Positions 1 through 11,137 of a stretch of DNA of 64,000 nucleotides are shown here, piece by piece. The notes under the pieces are model-generated. The model did not search any database, was not told the DNA's origin, and worked only from the letters and a program-made list of their open reading frames with translations. The stretch is from Ophiocordyceps camponoti-saundersi (nom. inval.) (lineage: Eukaryota; Ascomycota; Sordariomycetes; Hypocreales; Ophiocordycipitaceae): NCBI GenBank assembly GCA_003339415.1, contig PDHQ01000011.1, forward strand, positions 248,001 to 312,000, in the 5' to 3' direction. Within the stretch, counting starts at the first letter, position 1. Every line of letters starts with the position of its first letter. A program made the position numbers and the translations under genes.

Positions 1-75
1 GATACGTAGCAAGCAAGCGAGCATCAAGCCTAGGCGCTAGATTGCACAACTCCTACCACACATATCAAAAGCAAC

Positions 76-1910
76 ATGCTGAAGATCACATCAACTTTCT
101 TTCTACTCGTCGAGTTGGCTGCCGCCAATCCGATCATCGAAAGGCCTGGCGCACAAATCTCCGACGCTGTCGTGGAGGGCGGCCGACGTATTCAACTGGC
201 TGGCATGCATTTCCCTTCCAAGGAACATGAATCATCTGGCAGCTCCGGCTCGCCTAGACGACACTCGCTGTCAGGACGAATGTCACATCGAATGTCCGGA
301 AACAGGATAGGTGTTACGAGAGTCCCCGGTATGCCCATGGGTCCTTGGAAGAAGCACCCCTGCTGCAATGGATGGCACATCACCAGACGGAGCCTTGAGT
401 GTCTGGTATGCGAGGCGGAAGGCGCCGAGGCGGAAGGTACTGGGGAAGCCTCAGGAAACTTTGCCGAGGCTGCTGGGCAAGACGCGCAAGAGTCCGTCAA
501 CTTGTTCGGGAAAGGGGACGTGGCGAGAACAGCTTCGGAGGATTTGGTCTCTTCGGGAGAGTTGAGCAGTATCGCTTCTGAAGGCTTGACGGGCGCCACC
601 TCCGCAAGCCAATCGGTTGCCATCCCCGAAACACTCGCAGACGTCGCTACCTCAGAGCTGGCATCCACCGTATCTTCCGACGTGGCTGCCGTGGCTTCTG
701 AGGATATGGCAGCCGCCGTCGCTGCAGGTTTGCCCCTCGGCCTGGTCGAAGAGGGTGCCGAGGTCCCCAAGACGAGCAATTTCGGCTGGAGGAGACTGGG
801 AGCCTCAAACAAGCACATGCTCTACTACAAGCCGGGCCGCGATATCAGGAGATTCCATGCCTCGGGCCTGAAGTCGGCCATCATATTGAAGGCGCTCACG
901 TTGGCGGGACCTTCGGGACGAGAGGGTCTCAGGGAAGGGCTGCCGGGCTTCAAGGCATTCGATGATTTCATCGGCAGCGTGCAGGAGTATCTCTTCGGCG
1001 CCCAGCGAAGCGACGTCGACGGAAACGAGACCAAGGCAGCTCTCATTCAATGGTTCAAGAACATGGCTTTGGCAACGCAACCGGAGTTGACCTATGAGCC
1101 GAGCCCGTATGAGAAGAGTTTCAAGGAGAGAATGGACGAGGCTCAAAAGTACGAGTATCCAGTTCTCACGGAACTCGACAAGTGCCTCCGCATTCTCGAA
1201 GACCCTCATCCCAACTTCATGTATCAGATCTACCTGGAAGCCATCAACTGCGATCCTCTTTACGCTACGGACGCGCCCAACACCTCGGACCAACCAACGC
1301 CAAAGGAGGACCCGGAACTGACGCCGAAAGAAAGATGTCAACGCGTCAAGGATGATCCGCACGCCAACGTTCTATATCAGTCTTACCTGGAGTTGATCAA
1401 TTGCGAAGAGCTGGCAGACGAGTCGGACTATGGTTATCCGCTGGAGCTGAACCCAGGTGAGAAATGTTTCCGCGTCAGAAACAATCCCGATCCCCGGGAG
1501 GAGTATCAGGCCTACTTGTTAGCCATGCATTGTGACGGCGAGCCTCTTGATTCCTGTGAGTGTGCCGATGAAGTGTTGTCCATGCTCTCTGTTCTGTCTC
1601 TCTTCCCTTGTCTCTTCCCCTAAAGGCAGTCTCATCAGCATCTAGCTCAATTTTCTGCTAACCAGCATCCCCTTCAGACGAAGTGCTTTCGAGCCTGCCA
1701 TCCGACGGCCTCCCTCAGCCGGGAACTCCACAGGACCTCAAGTGTAACAAATGGATCCTGATCAAGAACAAGCAGAACTGTAGCAAACTCGCCGCCTTGG
1801 TAGGAGCAGACCGAGAGAGCATCGTGCAGTGGAATTCGCCCCATCAGCCGAGCTGCCCCATGCTTTGGGCCGGCCGCTATGCTTGCGTTGGCGTCAGTGA
1901 TGAAGGGTGA
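76..1910 (+). CDS. Secreted LysM-domain protein with Cys-pair repeats (2 exons)
   Basis: Exons are 76-1555 and 1678-1910, giving 570 residues. The intron has a GTGAGT donor, a GCTAAC branch site and a TTCAG acceptor; reading through it gives a false end at 1623. Residues 1-18 are a signal peptide (MLKITSTFFLLVELAAA). The middle is Ala/Glu/Ser-rich. Three Cys-pair repeats begin near residues 370, 421 and 464, each of the form C-L/Q/F-R ... DP ... YQ-YL ... NC or HC. Exon 2 adds one fungal LysM module (about residues 516-563): a Cys followed by W, then NCSKLA, IVQWN, a Cys before the LWAGRY turn, and a final CVGV. LysM modules bind chitin or N-acetylglucosamine oligomers, so an extracellular chitin-binding role is likely. 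The Cys-pair repeats are not a family I recognise. A role in hiding chitin from host immunity is possible but not shown by sequence. Confidence 0.8.
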
Positions 1911-2615
1911 TGGTCAATCACGGTTGAAGGCTTTGAATGCAAGGGTGTCGTTGTTTTTGTTTTTGCTTTGTTCTTGACGACAGCTTCTTAGACATACATA
2001 CAGACGTACATACAGGACCTACAGGACGTATACGAGATTCAAGCAAATGCCGACCTATATATAGGTACCTAGATAGATATATAAATCTCTACCGCATATG
2101 CATGGACTTGGACATACAGATAGATGAGTCCTCCTATGCATATGTACGACTATATAGAAGGATTAGGTAGTCTAGCATGTACGGATATAATGTGATGTTA
2201 TGCACACACGGGGTGACATATATATACATACAGACATACACCGGGCAGGCAATAAATAGCCGTGAACAAGGTAGAAAACACGACAATCTACGCGAGACGT
2301 CCGGACCGCTTCAAAGCACCGCCACGAATCCATAAGACCGACGACGGTACGTACGACAATGCCGCGGCTCATGCCTCAGCCTCAGGCCGACATGACTCCG
2401 GCTCGACCAATGACGATGACCGTAAGCCCGCGCCTCGTCCGTACCACCTCGGCAAGGGCATCAGCCTTTGTCGTTAGTGATGACCTTTAATAGCTTCGGC
2501 TTGTCTCTGCCTCTGTCTCTCCCATTCACTCTCTCTCTCTCTCTCCCTCCCTCTTTTCTCTCCTCCTCTGCTTCCATCATACCATGGCTCTGCCGGACCG
2601 TCATTCATCCTCGTC
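1911..2615. other. Intergenic, AT-rich simple sequence
   Basis: This stretch separates the LysM gene from the rhodopsin-like gene. It is rich in TACATACA, TATATA and TAGGTA-like short motifs around 1985-2240, and carries a CT-rich tract at about 2505-2575 that probably lies in the leader of the next gene. No convincing coding sequence is seen. Confidence 0.6.
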
Positions 2616-3971
2616 ATGGTCCTCGGCGGCATCGCCCAGGACTCGCTCGCGACCGTCACCTTCGTCGTCTGCGTCGTGACGGCGCCGCTTTGTCTAGCCG
2701 CTACGCTTTTGCGCTTCGCCGCCGCCGCTCGCATCGGTCGGCGTATTAGCATCGAAGATTGGTGCGCGCTGGCCGCTCTCATCGTATTTCTAGCCTTTTT
2801 GGCTCTCATCATCTACGGTAATCCATCCTTACAATTCGTACCCTCTTTGCCTGCTGCGGACCAGGCTGACCAACCCTTCAGGCCTCGCTATCCTCAATGG
2901 CCAACCGGTTTTCCAGCTTAGCATCTCGGATATACGTCAGCTGGGCAGAGTGAGAAGAGGCCTTTCTCTCCTCATCATGATGAGCCCCGTCCTAACGTCA
3001 AGGCAGATCATGTACGGAGCGCCGACCCTCTTCGTGGCAAACCAATGCTTCGTCAAATTCAGCATCCTCCTTCTCTATCTCCGCCTCTTCGCCGTCGAAG
3101 CCGCCGTCGTACGATGCGTTTACGCCATTGCCGTCGTCCACGTCTGTTACTGCGTCGCCTCACTTCCCCTCTATCTCTTCCGCTGCCGGCCCGTCCGGAA
3201 GGGATGGGACATCTTCCAGCAAGGAACCTGTATCGACTTTGTCAACCTGGTGCCTACCGTCGAGTCCGTCAACTCGGCCGTAGACTTGGCCTTGGTCGTC
3301 CTCGCCTGTTACATGGTGCGAAGGCTACGGGTGAAGCGTCCGACGAAATGGAGGCTCGGCTTCCTCTTTGCGCTCGGCGGCCTGTTAGTTTCGCCTCATC
3401 AAGGGGGGGGGGGGGGGAAATGGGAAGAAAGGAGATGCCTGTGGATATCATGATTGGCTAATACTGTTGAATAGAGCCGGTGTCATTGGCTTCGTCAAGA
3501 TTGGCATCGCCTACGTCGACAACGACGGTGAGTACATGCATACATTGAAGAGGGCCTCCAGCTTCTGTTATCCCGCTGACATCTTCATGACTTCCAGTCG
3601 GTCACACTCTCACTGCCATTTGGACAATCGTGCAAATGGCTGTCAGCATAATATGCTGCTGCGCGCCGACATACAAGTCCATACTCCCCACCGAGGGTTT
3701 CCTCCGCCGCCTGAGTTCCCGTGTCAGAAGCTGGACTCCATGGCGTAGAGCTTCGGGACCGGACCCTGATCAGGCCTCGAGAAGTCTTCGTCCTTCGTGT
3801 TGGGATGTCGAGGGGGCTCAGTCGGTCGCTCGGCTAGGCTCTGACAGGGGGCAGGGCTGGCTTAATATCGACAGACTTGATCACGGCGGCGTTGTCTGGA
3901 ACAGGGAGCAGGCCGGTCAGAGCTGCCCAATGAAAGCGATTGGCAACGAGGAGATGATTGAAGCAGTCTAA
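2616..3971 (+). CDS. Fungal rhodopsin-like (SAT4-type) integral membrane protein, 5 exons
   Basis: Exons are 2616-2817, 2882-2949, 3007-3383, 3475-3527 and 3598-3971, giving 357 residues. All junctions keep frame and use GT/AG; the fourth acceptor follows GGCTAATA. The protein has about seven hydrophobic segments: TFVVCVVTAPLCLAATLL, ALAALIVFLAFLALIIYG, an IMYGAPTLFVANQCFVKFSI segment leading into LLLYLRLF, AIAVVHVCYCVASLPLYLF, a segment ending LALVVLACYMV, LGFLFALGGL continuing AGVIGFVKIGIAYV, and TAIWTIVQMAVSIICCCAP. The YLRLF box, the FRCRPV motif and the Cys-rich last helix fit the fungal rhodopsin domain found in SAT4/PTH11-like proteins. These are plasma-membrane proteins of mostly unknown ligand. 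The third intron holds a poly-G run (3403-3417). The upstream ATG at 2584 is out of frame, so 2616 is preferred. Confidence 0.8.
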
Positions 3972-5417
3972 GCCTCGCTGCTACATGATGCTCTGACCGG
4001 CTACATCGTGTAACCTTATATTACCCAAGTCGGGCAACGGCAACCGACGGCGCACCAGCTGCTGCTCAGAGGATCCAAAGCCCCGACTTCTTCATGATAG
4101 ACAATACACAGAGCCGCTGGTCGGCCGACGTATGTTGATGCAACGTGTGCTTATCTTGTGCTTGGCTCTAAATGTGGGACAAAGCAAAGGACTGAGATTC
4201 ATGAAGCATCCAGGCGGGATATCCGGATCTAAGATGGAGATTTCGGTCTTGAGATACCCTATTTAAGAGTGATGCTGCAGAGGAGACTTTGAGTGGATGA
4301 GATGATCCGTGGCGATGCCGAGTTTGTTATTAATGGTTCTATTTGATGGCATCAATGTCAGGCCCCGATCACTGTCGCCCCGAGTTGCGAGCGGTCTTGA
4401 TCCAGCGTGTCTTTCCGGCCCTTGCGATAACATGGCTTAGACTCCTCGTCTTTGATGGCCCGCGGACAGGAGGAGGCGTAAAGACGGCACGAAGAGAAAA
4501 TCGGTCCGGCACTACGGTGAGGTTTGTCGGACACCTGATCGCGGTTCACGAGAGCGCCTCCATGTGTGTAGGTAGGTATGTACGTAGTAAGTAAGTTGAG
4601 TCTATTGGGTTGAAGCAGAGTAATAGATTGACTGCATCATCCGTCACGCAACGCTTGCCTGGCTGCAACGGGCAACGCGAATCAACTCACCCGTCTTCCT
4701 GTGACAAGGGTTCTGTGCCTTCTGCCGCGGCGCAACGCGTCACCTGCAATGGTCATGTATGTATCTCCTGCTGTGTGGCAGACGTCCGGACGACTCGCAT
4801 ATACGACCAGGTTTTGACCAAGACCTTTTCCCTCTCTCTTTGAACCTCCCGCTGCCCAATCGGTGCGCTGTTCTACTGAGGTGTTACGACGGCGAGTGAA
4901 AGAGAACAAGGGTCCGCGTCTCCTGCAGAGCGAGTTTCCCCGAAAGGATCTACATACAAGCTGGCCGGTGGTACGACGTTGATATTACCTTTATCAACCG
5001 GCAGCTGTACAAACAAGGAAGACGGAATGCGGCCGTAGTCGTCAAAATGGGCGGCGTGAAGCCAACCGCCGGTGCTGTGAGCCAATCGCATACACGACAT
5101 ATATCATGCTCTGTCTCATCACCAAGTCTTTTGTCAAACTCTTCACTTTAATCTATATAGGTAGGTATATATCAAAGTAAGGGAGAGTGTGATGGGAGAT
5201 GGCGCTGTTTTCATGACATGTCTTGCTTTCCCTTCCTCTGTCCTTTCAAGTCCAGAGTTCTCTAGATGTTGGCTCTCTGATAAGCAGGGAATCGGAATAA
5301 TTTGAGACTGCAGAGTAGTATACTAATGAAGGGATGAAGGTGTACCAGCAACGACTGATAGGAGGACATGAAACGCACAGTCTCGGAATCAGGGGGGGGT
5401 AGAAAGAGAACTGACGG

Positions 5418-5574
5418 AGCAGCAACAGCAGCAGCAGCAGCAGCTGGAGCAGCAACAGCAACAACAATAGAAGCAGCAGCAGCAGCAGCAGCATAAAGAG
5501 ATGGAGGAATAACAACAACAACAACAACGCCAATGATACACGCAAACACGACAGCAACAAGAACAACAACAACA
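5418..5574. repeat. CAG/CAA trinucleotide microsatellite
   Basis: Runs of CAG and CAA triplets, interrupted by short unique sequence, extend over about 155 bp. They create long poly-Leu, poly-Ala or poly-Cys frames on the opposite strand, which are artefacts of the repeat. No flanking gene supports a polyglutamine protein here. Confidence 0.85.
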
Positions 5575-5791
5575 ATACTTGCAGCTAAAGCTCATCACCA
5601 TACTCGGGAGTCAAAAGAAGAAAGCAGCATCTGTACGAATAAGGGGTAACGGACTATCTATGCATATGAACCTAATTGACTCTAGACCTTCCCCGCGGCA
5701 CGCACTGCATCAAGTAAAGTAGTCCATCAATCTCGGTCCCGTCGTCAAAGTTCAGCGCGGTCCAGCGGGGAAGAAACGCGAAACGCGACCT

Positions 5792-5815
5792 TTCTTCTTC
5801 TTCTTCTTCTTCTTC
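5792..5815. repeat. TTC trinucleotide microsatellite
   Basis: A perfect (TTC)8 run lies in non-coding DNA. A similar TTC run occurs at about 59278-59300. Confidence 0.9.
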
Positions 5816-6663
5816 GTGGTAGTGACAGCCATCTCAAGAGTCGCGTTGTCCAGTGACGTGACTGAGTGATTTTCCCCGACGTGTTGGAAGTTTATCGTAC
5901 ATACAGGTAAGTAGTAAGTTTATGATATGAAGCAGTATGATGGAAAACTGGTCCATCTGGCGTTGCAATCCGTCGGCTCTTTAAACGCGACATTCTAGAT
6001 TTGTGAATGAGATGCTTGTCTGTATACCCTGGTGGCCGGACCCTGCATTCTAAGGCCTTTTCCAGCCGTTCTTCTCCCCTCTTCGTCTCCCGATTCTGAT
6101 CCGGGTAGACTAAAGGCGGTCACCTTCCCTCCTCTCGTATGTGTAGTATTATTATCCCTCCCTCTTCCCCTCATTTCCCAGCAAAGAAAGAACAAGGATG
6201 AAACCGCTTATGAGTTTCTACAGCGTCTCTGTGAGCAATTGCTTGCTCTACACAAACCTTTTTCAGTCATCAGTTGGAGACGTTGTGTTGCTTTGTTCAG
6301 CGGGGGGCGCGTTTCATCTTATTCGTGTTATTTACGAGGCTAGGCTGACGATGAAGCTCATCTCCGCTCTATTGTTGTTGTTTTCTTCCTTTTCCCCTCC
6401 TCCTTTCCCTCTCCCGCCACGGAACTTGCCGCCACAGAACTTGGCGTCAACCTGACCGTAAGGGTTGATATCATCCTCGTTGGTTGCTCGTTACCCAGGC
6501 CTTGTAAGCTGTAACTCAGTTCGTATATAGATGTCCTGTGCTTCCTCAAAGGATTTCTCCCCCTCCCCCCCCCCCCCCTTCCCCCCCCCTCTTTTCCTCC
6601 AAACCAGCGAAAACAGAAAAACACTCGACATACGAGAAGCGAAAAATTCACTCGACGCCAAAA

Positions 6664-6900
6664 ATGAAGTGTATTGCGGTTGTCTCTCTATTGCTGGCTA
6701 CGGTCATGGCCGTGCCTACGCCGTATCCTCCTGAGATGGATCCTACCATGCCTGTTGGAGATCCATCTGATATGCTGCCGACTCTTCCTACGGATGGTCC
6801 TCCAATGCTTATTGAAGACCCATCTCATATGCTACCGACTTCTCCTAAGGATGGTTCTGGAACGTTTATTGAAGACCCATCTGATAATATGCCAGAGTAA
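6664..6900 (+). CDS. Tiny secreted Asp/Pro-rich repeat protein
   Basis: This single-exon frame encodes 78 residues. Residues 1-16 are a clear signal peptide (MKCIAVVSLLLATVMA). The remainder is acidic and Pro-rich and consists of about three imperfect copies of a unit resembling EDPSxMLPTxPxDGxxM, with DPSDMLPT, DPSHMLPT and DPSDNMPE at its core. It has no Cys after the signal and no dibasic cleavage site. The start is preceded by AAAA, a good fungal context, and by a CT/poly-C leader. I recognise no family. Size, secretion signal and repeats make it a candidate effector-like or wall-associated peptide, but that is inference. Confidence 0.6.
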   Translation: MKCIAVVSLLLATVMAVPTPYPPEMDPTMPVGDPSDMLPTLPTDGPPMLIEDPSHMLPTSPKDGSGTFIEDPSDNMPE

Positions 6901-8243
6901 GCACGAGAGGCTCCGAAGCAAAGGCAGCCTCCCAGAACACTTCCGCTTTTGATGGGGCTTCAGAAGAGGCATGGCTGACAACAAGTTTCCCTCCTCCGCC
7001 ACCCCCCTTCCCAGCCTCCCAGGTTATTGGTCCATACCTTCACCATCCGAACGAGAGTAGAGGCACCTGGACTTTCTAGGATAAGCAGATGAGGATCAAG
7101 GATCATAGGTCCTAATAAAACGCTGGAGGGACTGAGCTATAACTCTTCGTCTTTCCTCAATCTACAACGACTTGTAGCTCGAGTTGGTGGTTTTCTCGGT
7201 ATGTACTACTTAGTCTTGTGTGCTAGTCGGTCTCGTCCCGCGCCTTGACGACATTCAATAACATGGAAACTTGACGACGATTGGTCCCGAGCACAAACCT
7301 GTAGAAGACTCTGTGTAACTACGGACAACTTCCAGTTCATCGAATAGGTGTCGACGTCGTGGCTCGAGTTACGCGAAATTCTTATTCCCTGCAGACAAGT
7401 CGAGAAAGCCCTGTCGCTTCACGAAAAAAGTGTCGACGTCGGTTCGACTACTTGCCGACGGATGAAGACGTATAGACACCGGCTTGAACGGTGTGTTTAT
7501 CCTGACCGGTATAAACATGCGTATATGCGTTGGTACGAACAAAACCATTGGCGTTTTGTTGCCAGAGTGCGTTCAGTGATCCGTCCAGTTCCTGATCAAG
7601 AGACGACAAAGGCGCTTGGTGACCAAATTCCCAAGTTTAGAGCTCCCCAGTCAAACCACGCAGATTCAATCGACACTCTGACTTCTCCTCCGCTTCACTG
7701 ACGCACCAAATTCTGTATTAAGTCGACCAAATGGGTCGCTATCTCGTACCCTAACAAGAGTTACATGTCCCCCCATATCACGCACCTCTACAAAGACTCT
7801 GACCCGACATCAGCTTCTCCCAAGTCCACTCCACTCCCGTTCCGCCCCTTCTCGTCGCCGTGAAACACCCTGGTAATACTGATGTCTGATTCACCTGACA
7901 CCATCAGTCGCCTGTGTCAACGAAATGCTGTCGTCGATGACGCCCGTTGGGGTGACCTGAAAAGGGCTGTCATCATCGAAAGAACTTCCATCAACAGTTA
8001 CAAAGGGAGATAACGGACTTGGCTCCTTGCAAGAGTCCGCCGAGGAGATTCGAGCCCATCAGTGGGAGAGTGGGTTGCCGAAAAGTCACCCCCGTCAAGG
8101 CGAGATCCCCTGTCGAATATGTCCCGATGGCTCGGTGCCAAAATGTCCAGCCTGGTGCCCAGGCGTGCCGATCCTCGGAAAGAACGGCGTCTTCCTCTCC
8201 GTCGTCTGTCCATCAACGCTCGAATCTCGTCACGAAAAAGCCC
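6901..8243. other. Intergenic, no recognised gene
   Basis: The stretch between the small secreted protein and the 3' end of the GPCR gene is unusually rich in CGAC/GTCG tetramers; a 12-nt GTGTCGACGTCG word occurs at 7348-7359 and again at 7430-7441. A 117-codon frame here has no domain or codon regularity and is not accepted. Part of 8000-8216 on the minus strand could be an unrecognised extra exon for the GPCR tail. Confidence 0.5.
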
Positions 8244-9613
8244 CTAGCTTGTCGTGAGGTAGATGATGGCGTTCCAGACACCCTGCAGCGGGAGGACGCA
8301 CCCACTAGCGACGCTGAGGCCGAAGCTGATGCGCCCGCCGTTGGCCAGGCTATACAGTCTGTTGACAGAGCTCGGAATCCAGGTGATAAGAACCGCAAAA
8401 CCGAAGATGAAGCTGGTGCGAAGATAGGCCATCTTGACCGGGTCCAGTCGCCTGAGCCGAAGAGATGCCTCGGCCAGAGCGGCTTTAATCATGCCTACAC
8501 AGGTGCGTCTCTTTGGGCGGGGACTGTCGGACGAGCAGATGGTCTCAAAGTGATGATTGTTGTGACGCACGGCCGAGCTATCACCGTGAAGTCCCGAAGC
8601 CCAGGAGGAGCTCTGGGGCAGGCCTCCTCGACAGTGTAAATCAGGCGGCGACTTGGGCGTGTCAAAGTCGAGAGGAGGCAAAGAGGACGTGATGTGTACT
8701 TCGGTCACGACGGTTCCGTAGACGTCTTGGCGCCGTGTAAGACTCTGCCAAATGGTGTTAGAACGCATAATGGCCAACATGGACGTGACAGAAGTACTGC
8801 GTGCCTCTTCAGCAGAGTCGAAGCCGCTCCTGACGAATTTGTTTTGCTTCTGCAGGCCCTTCTCGTGCATGGACATGCTCATCAACTGGTTTCGACGATG
8901 GAAGACTTGATAGCCGACGACGAAATAAATGACGAACGACAAGGAGATACACAGCCAGATGGGGATGTAGTATGCATAAAGCCGAACGAAACTCCAGTTG
9001 TCGCTAATCCAGCACCAGAGCTGCGAGAGAGTCAGCCAGCTGAGCGAAGCAATAGAGACAGGAACCAACTCACGGTAGCGTCGCCGTAGACAGGTCCGCG
9101 GTCCTTGTTTGTGATGGAGATGAGGACGATGGCAGGGATCAAGGGGCCCCCAAAGCAGACAAGGCAATAGACCCAAATGTATCGTCGAAACGAAGCAGGG
9201 TCTGCATTGTTAAAGAAGACGAGAAACACGTTGACAGCCATGGCGAAAGACCACCACGGATCCGACTGCATGAACCTGCGAGCGACCAAGTCAGTCAAAC
9301 AGAGAAAGAGGAGGCAGAAATGGTTGAAAGCCTACCACTCAAAGATGAAGGCCTGAGCCTGGCAGAGAGAAGAATTTTCTCCCTTGTGAAGACCATCGTA
9401 GCCCACCATGGAGGCGACGCTGGCCCCAGCATTGGCCAGAGAGGCGAAGAGAAGGAACAGGTTTGGGGTCGTGCGAAGTTTCTTGAAGACGATAAAGGTC
9501 AGAGCGATCAAGCCGATGGCGACCATGGAGAGGCCAGCACCGGTTCGCTCGATGGTGATGAGGCTTTCGATCTCCTGCGGGCTGAGGCCCTGGTTGCTCG
9601 GATGGCGCAGCAT
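8244..9613 (-). CDS. cAMP-receptor-like seven-TM G-protein-coupled receptor, 3 exons
   Basis: Minus-strand exons are 9613-9336, 9275-9074 and 9020-8244, giving 418 residues with in-frame GT/AG junctions (GTAGGC and GTGAGT donors). Seven hydrophobic helices can be followed: GLSMVAIGLIALTFIVF; NLFLLFASLANAGASVASMV; a third helix around AFIFEWFMQSDPWW and FAMAVNVFLVFF; YIWVYCLVCFGGPLIPAIVL; LYAYYIPIWLCISLSFVIYF; TSFIFGFAVLITWIPSSVN; and a seventh ending VWNAIIYL. This order and the loop style fit the Dictyostelium cAMP-receptor-like class of fungal GPCRs (GprH/GprI-type). A long third cytoplasmic loop of roughly 130 residues is Ser/Arg-rich. The protein would sense an external ligand and signal through a heterotrimeric G protein. 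The frame stops only four residues after helix 7, which is short for the family, so a further 3' exon may exist. The Met at 9613 gives a short extracellular N terminus. Confidence 0.8.
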
Positions 9614-11137
9614 CCTGACACCAGCCGAGCCTCGAGAGGTGACAAAGGGCAGAAGGCGAAGGCGAGGCGAAGGGACGAGATATAAATAAGTTTCAAGTGC
9701 AAACGAGAGGCAAGAAAGGCGAACAGAGAAGGTGATGACGAAGAAAGGGTCGTGGGGGAAAGGAGAAGAGAGAGGTGTGAATTTCTCTGCCAACTGGGCA
9801 GGGCAGTCGGTATTTGCAGAGGCAAAGAGCACGTGATAGATTGATGCCTTTTATTTCTGGCATCAGGTCACGAGCCACGCGATCTCTGACTTTCAGGCCT
9901 GGGGAAGGCAGGAGAGGCGAATGTTGCGGCTTGCGGTCGTTGCTGTGGGTGATATTTGCACATCAGGTGAGTTTGGGTCTCCGTCGACTGCCTGCCTACT
10001 ATCTGGTCGTGTAGTCCGTAGTTGCAGAGCTGATATGTCAGTCGATGGCGTGTTTATATCAACTTCGTTCCCCATATGAGATGGCCATAATATAATGCTT
10101 CGTCTGACATTTTCTTGGAGCCGAAACGGCTATATCAGATATCAGAACTGACCGTGCTGTTACTTGTTCTTTGAGACTATTCTGTATAAGGGTGGCTAAC
10201 ATGGGAGACCAATCTGAGCTACTCGATATGTTTTACGTGATTCTTCACTTAGCGACTGTAGTCCGTCTATAGCAGCCTTTTATCAGGTCCCTGATGTATC
10301 TCGTAATGCGAGACTGGAGATTTTGACTGACAAGAAAGCAGGAATCCGCTCTCTATCACACTTGGACGCGGACCCAAGCGTGTGAAGTGAAATCATTGCT
10401 TTGTTGGAATACTGGCCACGACCTTATTTCGAGAACTCTTAAGAATACATACGCTGTTGGATGTCATCGTTCTTCCCATCGAAACGACGTACATGCTTTG
10501 TGTTGCGTATCTGCCACTCATCACCGTTTCACTCGGCAGACGCTGAACATAATCTCTACTATACCAGATATGCCTGGAAACCTCGATTTTCATGAACCAA
10601 AAAACTGCTCGACGTCGCCTTTTCCGGATTGAAGAACCGCTGATCAGGCCAACTGACGCCTTTGAGCAGGAAACAAAGGCTGGAGCGGACTGGGCCTGAG
10701 GCTCAACAACGAGATATCTTTCAGTGCCGTGCTACGACCAGAAGAAGGGCGTTCGGGTCGTGTTATGATAACAAGAATTGCTGTAGAGAAGTTGAAAGGA
10801 AGTCAGTTTTACCTTGATAAAGCTGCTTATAAATCCTTTGCAGTGTGACCGTCATCCTTATCCGATTGAAGAGCCCACTCACTTTCTGTGTGTGTGTCAC
10901 AGTGTGTTTGTGTGTGTCCGACTTTGTCTTGACGACGCAGATAGTGTAAGGGACGAGAAAGAGGTTGATCCCTATCTGCTCCCACTGCTTTTCTCAGCCA
11001 ATAGAAGATATCGAGTGACCTCGACTCCTATCACTCCGCTTTCCACAGGCACCTCCCGACTTCAGCTCCGCAGCCCCGCTTCTCCACCCTTTTGCGATGG
11101 CCTCATAAACGACCCTCGAACTTGGGTGGCTTCAGGC
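9614..11137. other. Divergent intergenic region between GPCR and monooxygenase genes
   Basis: This segment holds both upstream regions. A frame entering the monooxygenase from 10814 is open only because the first intron has a length divisible by three. TGTG-rich simple sequence lies at about 10887-10916 and a CT-rich leader just before 11138. No independent gene is seen. Confidence 0.6.

Larger units (their letters stand above)
3972..6663. other. Gene-poor intergenic region with microsatellites
   Basis: No ORF here has a recognisable domain or believable splice structure. It contains TAGGTAGGTA/TACGTAGTA motifs near 4568-4595 and 5155-5170, CAG/CAA and TTC microsatellites (listed separately), and a poly-C tract at about 6558-6590 just upstream of the small secreted-protein gene. 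Confidence 0.6.

Noticed and set aside
192..818. 208-codon frame on the minus strand
   Set aside because: It is the antisense shadow of the Ala/Ser-rich part of the LysM gene and has no domain or start context.
5246..5601. Poly-Leu, poly-Ala and poly-Cys frames on the minus strand
   Set aside because: They are translations of the CAG/CAA microsatellite in three frames.
7348..7701. 117-codon frame on the plus strand
   Set aside because: No secretion signal, domain, splice sites or codon regularity; it lies in the CGAC-rich island.
10814..11137. N-terminal extension of the monooxygenase from 10814
   Set aside because: It is open only because intron 1 is a multiple of three; the ATG at 11138 directly precedes the conserved FAD-binding start.
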